Position numbers and translations under genes: made by a program. Positions 17,387 to 24,693 of a stretch of 64,000 bases of DNA are shown here, piece by piece. This DNA is from Chitinophagaceae bacterium. GTDB taxonomy: Bacteria > Bacteroidota > Bacteroidia > Chitinophagales > Chitinophagaceae. Position 1 is the first letter of the stretch; each line of letters begins with the position of its first letter. The stretch spans positions 372,001-436,000 of the forward strand of contig JADJTY010000003.1 of NCBI GenBank assembly GCA_016710935.1, written 5' to 3'. The notes beneath the pieces are model-generated. The model was not told where the DNA came from. It was given only the letters and a program-made list of their open reading frames with translations, and ran no database searches.

Positions 17387-18190
17387 ATGAGATTTATCCT
17401 GTTGATATTTTTGCTAACTGTAAAAACTGCCGGGGCACAGGAACTTTATGTGTTTACCGATCCGGCAAGCAATATTGCTGCAAAGTCAGTTGGCTTAAGG
17501 GCCAGTAATTATCTGATGTTTGAGGAGGGATCAAAAAAGGGAAATTATCATTTATTGCCCGAAATCATGTGGGGCGCTTCAAAAAAGCTGATGTTCCAGG
17601 CAAGAGCTTTTTTAAGCAACCGGGGAAACCGTTTTGTAACAGAAGGGGGAGGGGTTTATGTAAAATACAGGGTTTACAGTACCGATGAAGTGCAAAGTCA
17701 TTTCAGAATGGCGGCCTTTGGCAGGTATAGTTTTAATAACAGTGATGTACACCAGCGTGCCATTGATTTGAACGGGCATAATTCGGGATATGAAGGCGGC
17801 TTTATTGCAACCAAACTGAAATATAAAGTAGCAGTTTCAGCATCGGCCTCTTACCTGTATGCTACAGAAAACGGGAAAGAGAAATTTATATATGGCGACA
17901 AGAACCGGCATGCAGCCAATTATACTTTATCGGTTGGCAAGCTGATGTTACCAAAGGAATATACCAGTTATAAACAAACCAATATGAACCTGATGGTTGA
18001 AGTATTGGGGCAGGTTAATTTAAATACGGGTTATTCTTTTTTAGACATAGCACCTTCAGTTCAATTCATTTTTTTAAGTAAGATGCGGCTTGATGCAGCT
18101 TACAGAATACCGGTGGTAAAGGATTTAACCAGAACAGCACCCGGAGGATTTTTAGTAAGACTTGAATATAATATCTTTAATGCCTATTAA
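17387..18190 (+). CDS. Outer-membrane beta-barrel protein of the metal cluster, unknown family
   Basis: 267 residues. Signal peptide (MRFILLIFLLTVKTAGA, cut before QELYVF), then about ten amphipathic beta strands (for example HFRMAAFGRYSFNNS, KVAVSASASYLYAT, LMVEVLGQVNLNTGYSF), ending GGFLVRLEYNIFNAY with an aromatic terminal strand. This fits an outer-membrane barrel. I do not recognise the family. It lies between the HMA protein and the TlpA-like gene and may be part of the same operon. Confidence 0.65.
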   Translation: MRFILLIFLLTVKTAGAQELYVFTDPASNIAAKSVGLRASNYLMFEEGSKKGNYHLLPEIMWGASKKLMFQARAFLSNRGNRFVTEGGGVYVKYRVYSTDEVQSHFRMAAFGRYSFNNSDVHQRAIDLNGHNSGYEGGFIATKLKYKVAVSASASYLYATENGKEKFIYGDKNRHAANYTLSVGKLMLPKEYTSYKQTNMNLMVEVLGQVNLNTGYSFLDIAPSVQFIFLSKMRLDAAYRIPVVKDLTRTAPGGFLVRLEYNIFNAY

Positions 18191-18248
18191 CAATGAAAAG
18201 AATATTGCTTTTTATTTTATCATTATTTCAAAAACGAAATTGTTGCAA

Positions 18249-18728
18249 ATGAGCAGATCATTTTTAATTATACTTTTTTTGCTGGGTACAGTATCGGTAA
18301 GTGCGCAGCTTAAAATAGGGGAGGTTGCTCCTGAGATTGAGTTGATGAGTAAAGTGGATACCATGGTAAAACTTTCCTCATTCAATGGCAAAGTGGTATT
18401 GATTGATTTTTGGGCCAGCTGGTGCGGTCCCTGCAGGGCTGCAAATCCTTCAATTCAGAAATTGTATAAAAAATATAAGGATAGTGGTTTTGAAGTATTT
18501 GCAGTTTCGCTGGATGTGAATAAACCACTATGGCTAAAGGCTATCAAAAGAGATAAGCTAACATACACGCAGGTTATTGACAGCAATGGCTGGGTTTCTA
18601 AAGTTGCAGAAAAATATTATATAGATGCTTTACCAACTAATTTTTTATTGGACAGAACGGGAAAAATAGTTGCCATAAATCTGGAGGGTAAAGAATTATT
18701 TGATGCAGTACATAAACTGGTACAATAA
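18249..18728 (+). CDS. TlpA-like thioredoxin-fold protein, periplasmic
   Basis: 159 residues from the ATG at 18249 (signal peptide MSRSFLIILFLLGTVSVSA). Thioredoxin-like core with IGEVAPEIEL, VVLIDFWASWCGPCRAANPS (catalytic cysteines 59 and 62), FAVSLDVN, and the cis-proline region YYIDALPTNFLLD. TlpA/ResA-type proteins reduce periplasmic disulphides, here perhaps those of the cysteine-rich metal proteins upstream (inference). A start at 18162 is also open but would overlap the barrel gene and lacks a signal peptide at its end. Confidence 0.85.
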   Translation: MSRSFLIILFLLGTVSVSAQLKIGEVAPEIELMSKVDTMVKLSSFNGKVVLIDFWASWCGPCRAANPSIQKLYKKYKDSGFEVFAVSLDVNKPLWLKAIKRDKLTYTQVIDSNGWVSKVAEKYYIDALPTNFLLDRTGKIVAINLEGKELFDAVHKLVQ

Positions 18729-19501
18729 TTATTTTCCGGCCTTAAAACGAATGGAGCCTCCAACAGCAATGTACCAATCAGGGGCCGCTTTACTGATGCC
18801 AAAACCAGATGAAAGGTCTATTTTAAAATCAGGTTTGATGTAATAAGCGATACCTCCATCTAAACTATGTTCAGGATCATTTTTTTACTTATAAAACCGA
18901 AAGCCTCAATATAGCCATACCATTTTTTACTTAAATTAATGCCTGGCGCAAACGTATATATCCAGGTGGCTTCTTTGTTTACACCATCCCATTCTGCACC
19001 CACATTGTACCCCAGTCCAATTCTTTTGGTTATACTGTGTTGCATGGTAAACCTGAAATTGGGAGCCAGGTGATCTGCCTGGAAATCTTTTGATGCCAGT
19101 TTGGGAATTCCTACATGAAATATCAAGGAGGTTTTAGGAAGTAATTTCTTTTCTTCCCAAAGTGCAATTTTTGCTCCTATTTCAACCGGGGTAAGCCCTG
19201 AATTACTTTTTTTTAGAAGCGGGTTACTGAAATCAGTATTGGTTTGTACGGTTGTAATTAATCTGAATTCAAATCTTTTACTGATACCGTATTTACTTAA
19301 AAGTGTGGGATACTGGAATTCGTTTTCGGTAGGAGAGTTGACCTGTTTGCTGAATCCCATTTCAAACTGTATCCACTTTTTAGGAACCAGAACAGCACTT
19401 TCTGTCTGGTCGGGGCGATCCGTATCAATTTTTTCAACTTGTGCCAAAGAGCTACATACACAAGTTAAAAGCAGCATAGCGGTTACTAACAATTTAATCA
19501 T
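18729..19501 (-). CDS. Outer-membrane transporter-like protein (PF13557-type), C-terminus frameshifted
   Basis: From the ATG at 19501 the frame gives a signal peptide (MIKLLVTAMLLLTCVCSSLA), then EKIDTDRPDQTESA, a start typical of the 'phenol MetA degradation/transporter' barrel family. It then stops early after FGFISKKMILNIV. Adding one base in the run of seven T at 18880-18886 continues the frame as NDPEHSLDGGIAYYIKPDFK and on to WYIAVGGSIRFKAGK, stopping at 18729, a proper barrel C-terminus. The intact protein would be about 257 residues. It converges on the TlpA-like gene (1-base gap). Most likely a sequence error, otherwise a recent pseudogene. Confidence 0.75.
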
Positions 19502-19595
19502 GATACTGAAATATAAATTAGTCGATTCTAAAAATTAAGTTTAAGATAGAAACCTTTAATAAACCTGCAAATTGTTTGTAAAATAAAGGGTGCGG

Positions 19596-20594
19596 TTATT
19601 TTTTAAACATAGCTACGCCGGCTATCAGGCTTTCCAGGTTTTTTTCTTTACAATAGGTTTTGATCACTTTTTCTGAAGCATCTAAAAGCTCCTGTATGGT
19701 TTTATGGCCGGGGCCTGCCAGTTTATATGCCTGGGCCAGGGCATCTTTTTCATTTATTTTTGAGGTCTGCAGCAGTGCTTCTTTAATTACTTCTACTTTC
19801 AAACCACTGTCTTTTATATTGCCAAGCTCGCCAATAAGCCAGCTTAAAGCGTAAAAGCGTTTTTTATCCAACAGTAAGAAATGGTTTTGTTCTGCAGCAT
19901 CCGGCAAAATATTGTACGGTGAGGTTTGTACAGCTTTGGTCTGGTATTTAGCAAGGTATTTTGGTGCGGTAGTTTTAGCAATGCTTAACTGGATACAGCC
20001 TCTTAACGCCTGTGGATATATACTCAGCCAACGTATCATTCTTCTGAATTCATGCAGGTCGTTCTCTACATTGGTGAATTGAAAATTCTTTTCATTGATA
20101 AACTCCAATATTATATTACTGGCAGTTAAATAATATTGATGAATACTATTCATTTCTTCTTTCTCATCCTGCCAATCCGCTTCACCCAGTTTTTTCCTGA
20201 TCTTTTCTATACGGTCAGCATCATCGCCCAGCCAGTTGTTTTCATGCAGTATTTCATTCAGGCTCTGAATTTTTTCACGGCTTTGTGCCTGCAGGTAGTT
20301 TTTGATAACTGCGGGTATTTTTTTATTGGTAACAAATTCCTTTGCAAAAGCATCGTAATAGTCTATCTGTCCAATGGCATCTTCCAATAGTTTAACATGT
20401 TCCTTGATCTTGCTGAACTTCTTTTTATTGTGAATGCCTGCATACAGTTTAGCCAATCCTTCCAGCATAAAAAGAGGAGTACGGGCATTATGCTGGTACA
20501 ACCAAAGCGCCGGATTTTTTTGTTTGGAAGCTTTAGTGATCAGTTCCTGTAATTGACTCAGATGATACTCAAATCTTAATTGGCCATTTTTCAT
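19596..20594 (-). CDS. Helical protein of unknown function, possibly CHAD-like
   Basis: 332 residues, almost wholly alpha-helical, rich in lysine and glutamate, without signal peptide. Segments such as NARTPLFMLEGLAKLYAGI, VENDLHEFRRMIRWLSIYP and QALRGCIQL resemble the His/Arg-bearing helices of CHAD-type domains, but the match is weak. It is the last gene on the minus strand of the ATP-grasp/amidotransferase locus, 125 bases after the 405-aa gene. Its role is unknown; if it is CHAD-like, a polyanion-binding role would be possible. Confidence 0.5.
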   Translation of the reverse strand: MKNGQLRFEYHLSQLQELITKASKQKNPALWLYQHNARTPLFMLEGLAKLYAGIHNKKKFSKIKEHVKLLEDAIGQIDYYDAFAKEFVTNKKIPAVIKNYLQAQSREKIQSLNEILHENNWLGDDADRIEKIRKKLGEADWQDEKEEMNSIHQYYLTASNIILEFINEKNFQFTNVENDLHEFRRMIRWLSIYPQALRGCIQLSIAKTTAPKYLAKYQTKAVQTSPYNILPDAAEQNHFLLLDKKRFYALSWLIGELGNIKDSGLKVEVIKEALLQTSKINEKDALAQAYKLAGPGHKTIQELLDASEKVIKTYCKEKNLESLIAGVAMFKK

Positions 20595-20624
20595 TTTACA
20601 TAAAATTTATTATTAACCGAAAAA

Positions 20625-20711
20625 TTGAACATTGAATGTTGCGCATTGATTATTGCTCATTAGTAAAAAATAAATATTCAACAAACAATGTTCAATGCTC
20701 AATTTTCAATG
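20625..20711. repeat. Intergenic 'word' repeat, CATTGAACATTGAATGTT words
   Basis: The left half (20625-20660) repeats ATTGAACATTGAATGTTG and CATTGATTATTG. The right half (20683-20711) carries the inverse words CAATGTTCAATGCTCAATTT. It fills the gap between two minus-strand genes. Confidence 0.55.
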
Positions 20712-20719
20712 ACGAAGCC

Positions 20720-21937
20720 TCATACCTCAAAAAAAGCCACATTACCACCAACCCACTCCTTGTTTTTATTATAGCGTGTACCAATCATTTTTCCTTTGCT
20801 TAACCTTGCCAGGTTATGTACGCCTACCGGCCTGAGCCAGTCCTTTTTCCATAAATAAAATAAGCGTATCTCTGCCTTGGCAGGCTCATCGGGGGTTTCA
20901 ATTACATCGGCGTATTGTACTTTCTTTTGCAGTATCCAGTTTTCCGGGTCTTTCACCGCGTCAATATCTTCGGGTGTAACATCTATTACCACACCCATAC
21001 CTGCAAATGAAAATAATGGTTTTAAAACATAATTCTCCAGGTCGGCGGGCATCTGTTTTAATTCATTTAAAAAATAGGTTTGTGGTACATAGGGGTTTTC
21101 TATAAATGGCAAAGTGAATTTACTGATGCGGTAAAACCAGTTTGGATGCGGAGCCCATTCCACGTCATAATGTTTGGTCAGATCAACTACTTCACCCAGG
21201 TCTTCCTGCTTTTGCAGGTCATCGAAGATCAAACGGTTATAAATTCTTTTAACGGCTGTTTTTACACCGTTGTTCATATAAAAAAGTTTATCGCCCCGCC
21301 CGGCGTCGTCATCCGGTCTGGCTTCGGCAATTAAGTCGGTAAGACAAACCATTTTTATGCCCAACAACTGTTCAGTACAATAAAAATCTATCCTTGTTTT
21401 TTGTTGCTCGGGAAATATCTCGAGCAGTATTACATTTTCAGGATCAAGATCGCCGATGATTATGTCCTTCAGCAATTGAATATATGTCTCTTTAGTATAG
21501 CCATTTAAATAAGGCGAAAAGTTATCCGGTAGTTCAGCGTATTCAGCTGTTAACTCGGAATGAAATGCCTGGAAAGCATACAAGGTTGGGAATCCCTGCA
21601 TCTCAATTAACTGTGGCTCCAGTTCCCCGGCTTCATTTTCACAAATGCCAAAATCAAATACCAGGAATTCGGTGTGGCTGTTTTCATCAGGCACTTTTAC
21701 ATTTTCGGGAATGCCACGATCGGTAAGTGCAATGAATTTAGGATCAACGATAACATCAATAATATCTTCGCAGGCATCCAGCATTTTTGCTGTAAATTCT
21801 TTGGGAATAAATATGGGTGTTTCTGCATTTCTGAAATCAAGTGAACCGGGATGCAGGTTCTCCAGTTTAGCCATATAGGCATCATATTTCTCTTTGGTAA
21901 AGTTTGCGTTGAATTTTTCCCTGATCTTTTTTATCAT
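20720..21937 (-). CDS. ATP-grasp-like protein of unknown substrate
   Basis: 405 residues, soluble. The C-terminal third carries ATP-grasp-like features: YVLKPLFSFAGMGVVIDV (about 302-319; a lysine followed by a small-residue loop), ILQKKVQYADVIETP, then AEIRLFYLWKK and ARLSKGKMIGTRYN. The N-terminal half (EFLVFDFGICENEAGELEPQ, then LIEMQGFPTLYAFQAF) is unlike common ligases. It follows the glutamine amidotransferase gene by 74 bases and lies across from a second ATP-grasp ligase. I infer a carboxylate-amine ligase step. The substrate is unknown. Confidence 0.55.
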   Translation of the reverse strand: MIKKIREKFNANFTKEKYDAYMAKLENLHPGSLDFRNAETPIFIPKEFTAKMLDACEDIIDVIVDPKFIALTDRGIPENVKVPDENSHTEFLVFDFGICENEAGELEPQLIEMQGFPTLYAFQAFHSELTAEYAELPDNFSPYLNGYTKETYIQLLKDIIIGDLDPENVILLEIFPEQQKTRIDFYCTEQLLGIKMVCLTDLIAEARPDDDAGRGDKLFYMNNGVKTAVKRIYNRLIFDDLQKQEDLGEVVDLTKHYDVEWAPHPNWFYRISKFTLPFIENPYVPQTYFLNELKQMPADLENYVLKPLFSFAGMGVVIDVTPEDIDAVKDPENWILQKKVQYADVIETPDEPAKAEIRLFYLWKKDWLRPVGVHNLARLSKGKMIGTRYNKNKEWVGGNVAFFEV

Positions 21938-22011
21938 GTTACATACAGCTTTTAGTTATTCTTTAGTTCAGAATAAAAATAGCCATAAAATTCCATTTAA
22001 TAAAAGGGTTC

Positions 22012-22857
22012 TTAAACCTCAACCAATTGCAGATTTTCCACTGCGTTCAATAAAAAGTTTGGAAGGATATGTTTGTAGGTCCACATGATCTTTTCTGGAT
22101 CGTTCAAATGTTCGATCATGGATTGCCATTTTTCCCGGCCATAGTTTTCAATAACTGTTTTTTTCTTTTCTTCTGTTTGCAGGTACAGACTCATACCAAT
22201 AGCATCGGCTTCGGGATGAAACTGGGTGCCGATCATATTTTCGTTAAACCTTATTGACATGACGGCTCTTTCAAGCGGAATGTGTGGTCTTTCTTTTTCA
22301 ATGGCTAAAATGGAAGCACCCATTTCATGCAGTTTATTATGGTTGGGCTCAGTAACCTGGTAATCACGGCTGTCTACAGCATAAAAAGGATCTTTTAATC
22401 CCTCAAAGATCATTTCATCTTTTCCGTCATTTAAAAGGTGCATGGGAAAGACGCCAAAAGCAGTGCTTTTTCTTTTGCCCACTTTGGCAATATTATAATG
22501 CCTGCATATTAACTGAAAGGAATGGCAGATAAAAAACACCTGTTTTTTTTGAACATTAGCCTCGTTATTATTCCAACGCTCAACCTTATCAAGCCAGTTA
22601 AAATAAACTTTTTCCCACTCGTTGCCTTCACTTTCCAACGGGCTGCCGGGGCCACCGGTAGAAATATATATATCGTAACTGAGATCGGGAACCTGTTTTT
22701 CCAGGCGTACTTCAAATTCATCCCAGGTCAGATCAAGATGGTTGTTTTCGCCAAACTGGTTGAGAATTTCACGGATACATCGCATGCCCTGATTGGTAAA
22801 ACCTTCGTACATATCTAAAATGGCAATACGTATGGATTTTTTTTCTGTCCAGTTCAT
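22012..22857 (-). CDS. Class I glutamine amidotransferase-like protein
   Basis: 281 residues from the ATG at 22857, chosen because a perfect TATTTTTG -7 box ends three bases before it. The class I GATase triad is visible: Cys111 in FFICHSFQ, His214 and Glu216 in TQFHPEAD; YISTGGPGSP (about 64-73) forms the oxyanion side. The family releases ammonia from glutamine or hydrolyses gamma-glutamyl bonds. There is no synthase domain, so it must act with a partner, most simply the ATP-grasp-like genes beside it. Two in-frame upstream ATGs exist but overlap the promoter. Confidence 0.85.
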   Translation of the reverse strand: MNWTEKKSIRIAILDMYEGFTNQGMRCIREILNQFGENNHLDLTWDEFEVRLEKQVPDLSYDIYISTGGPGSPLESEGNEWEKVYFNWLDKVERWNNNEANVQKKQVFFICHSFQLICRHYNIAKVGKRKSTAFGVFPMHLLNDGKDEMIFEGLKDPFYAVDSRDYQVTEPNHNKLHEMGASILAIEKERPHIPLERAVMSIRFNENMIGTQFHPEADAIGMSLYLQTEEKKKTVIENYGREKWQSMIEHLNDPEKIMWTYKHILPNFLLNAVENLQLVEV

Positions 22858-22860
22858 ATA

Positions 22861-22868
22861 CAAAAATA
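22861..22868 (-). promoter_or_regulatory. -7 box of the amidotransferase gene
   Basis: TATTTTTG on the minus strand, an exact TAnnTTTG match, 3 bases before the ATG at 22857. Transcription would begin at or next to the start codon. Confidence 0.55.
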
Positions 22869-22985
22869 ACATTTTTTTAAAAGCCAATGTTTTACATAAT
22901 CCTCACTATTTATTAACGGGTGTGGATTAAAAGAACGCTAATAAGCTGTTAAGCGGCCATTAACTGACAAGATTCTTTATCCACC

Positions 22986-24629
22986 ATGACCAAACTCATG
23001 AATAGGTTCTTATTTTTTGACCAACTTGTAATCTGTTTAAAAGGGATACCAATGGATCAGAACTACGCTGCAGTTAATCCTGTTCAAAAACTGTTTAGTT
23101 ATTGTACAGACTGCCATCCCCAACCGGGATCGGCCGCCGAGCTGGAGGCTTTTGCAGCTATCCAACTGGGTTTGAGTAATCAGTTTGAATTATTTTTTCC
23201 GGATAACCTGGCTTCAAAAACGATCGTAGTTGTTCCAAGCCTGTCGCTCGACCAGGAAGTGCTGGCCAAGGTCAAGGGCTCATTACATTATGAAGAAAGA
23301 TTGCTTTGTTTACTGATGTTGCTGCGCATGCCCAGGGCCAATGTAGTTTACGTAAGCAGCATGCCTATTGACCCGGTTATCATTGATTATTATCTGCACC
23401 TGTTGCCTGGGATAACCGGTTATCATGCATGGCAGAGGTTAACGCTGATCCCCTGTTATGATACTTCACCTATACCACTCACCAAAAAAATATTGCAAAG
23501 GCCTAGGCTTATGGAAAGGATCAGGCAGGCTATCCCCCCGGGTAATGTGGCTCATATTGCTTGTTTTAATAGTACACCACTGGAGCGCACTTTGTCTGTG
23601 CATCTGGGTATTCCCATTTATGGTTGCGATCCATCGCTGGTTTACCTCGGTACTAAAAGCGGCAGCCGCAGAACTTTTATGAAAGCCGGGGTACCGGTTC
23701 CAACGGGAGCCGAAAATTTAACAGGATATGATGATATTGTACATGCGCTCGTAGCATTAAAGGATATGCACCCTGAAATGAGAAAAGCGGTGGTTAAATT
23801 AAATGATGGTTTTTCGGGCGAAGGAAATGCCGTAATGAAATATCCCGAAAACCTTTGTGGCAGGGAACTGGAAGATTGGTTGCAGGAGAACCTGTTAGAA
23901 ATACTGAAACCCGTTTCACCGGATATAAGCGTAGATATGTTTCTTGAAAAATTTATTTTGATGGAAGGTATTGTAGAGGCTTATGTAGAAGGAAAAGAAA
24001 AAACTTCGCCATCGGTGCAATGCCGTATTAACCCCATGGGAGATGTAGACAGTATTTCAACCCATGACCAGGTGTTAAGTGGCGAAGCTGGTCAGGTTTT
24101 TGAAGGCGCTCATTTTCCGGCAAACGAAGAGTACCGCACAGAAATTGCACAAATGACCCGTTGCATAGCAGAAGTTTTGAAACAGGAAGGCGTTATTGGC
24201 CGCTTTGGTGTTGATTTTATTTCGGTAAAGGAAAATAATGTATGGGTGCACCAGGCTATTGAAATTAACCTGCGCAAAGGAGGTACTACGCACCCTTTCT
24301 TAATGTTACAGTTTTTAACCAACGGCCACTACGACGAGGCAACGGGTATTTTTGAAACGCCTAATATGCAGCAGTTGTATTATTTTGCTTCAGACAATGT
24401 GCAAAACGATGCTTACAAAGGTTTAACACCGAAAGACCTGATAGATATAGCCATGTTTCATGGTTTGCATTTTGACGGGGCCACACAAAAGGGGGTTATG
24501 TTTCATATGATCGGTGCACTATCGCAATATGGAAAAATGGGCATGGTATGCATTGGCACTTCACGGGAGGAAGCCTATTCATTGTACCTGAAAACCATTG
24601 CGGTGCTGGATGCTGAAACGGCAGATTGA
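22986..24629 (+). CDS. PGM1-like ATP-grasp peptide ligase
   Basis: 547 residues from the first ATG; an ATG at 23052 (MDQNYAAVNP) is an equally good start. N-terminal pre-ATP-grasp region with VVVPSLSLDQEVLAKVKG and ACFNSTPLERTLSVHLG. ATP-grasp region with SGSRRTFMKAGVPVPTG, KLNDGFSGEGNAVMKYP (about 271-287) and QAIEINLRKGGTTHPF (about 423-438). C-terminal domain with GVMFHMIGAL and GMVCIGTSREEAY. The layout matches ligases related to PGM1 of peptide-antibiotic pathways, which join a carboxylate to an amine. It is divergent from the amidotransferase gene. Confidence 0.75.
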   Translation: MTKLMNRFLFFDQLVICLKGIPMDQNYAAVNPVQKLFSYCTDCHPQPGSAAELEAFAAIQLGLSNQFELFFPDNLASKTIVVVPSLSLDQEVLAKVKGSLHYEERLLCLLMLLRMPRANVVYVSSMPIDPVIIDYYLHLLPGITGYHAWQRLTLIPCYDTSPIPLTKKILQRPRLMERIRQAIPPGNVAHIACFNSTPLERTLSVHLGIPIYGCDPSLVYLGTKSGSRRTFMKAGVPVPTGAENLTGYDDIVHALVALKDMHPEMRKAVVKLNDGFSGEGNAVMKYPENLCGRELEDWLQENLLEILKPVSPDISVDMFLEKFILMEGIVEAYVEGKEKTSPSVQCRINPMGDVDSISTHDQVLSGEAGQVFEGAHFPANEEYRTEIAQMTRCIAEVLKQEGVIGRFGVDFISVKENNVWVHQAIEINLRKGGTTHPFLMLQFLTNGHYDEATGIFETPNMQQLYYFASDNVQNDAYKGLTPKDLIDIAMFHGLHFDGATQKGVMFHMIGALSQYGKMGMVCIGTSREEAYSLYLKTIAVLDAETAD

Positions 24630-24693
24630 AAATTTAAATATCAAAATTAAAAAGTAAAGATCAGAACATGCAGTTCCTGACTTTTGCCATACT

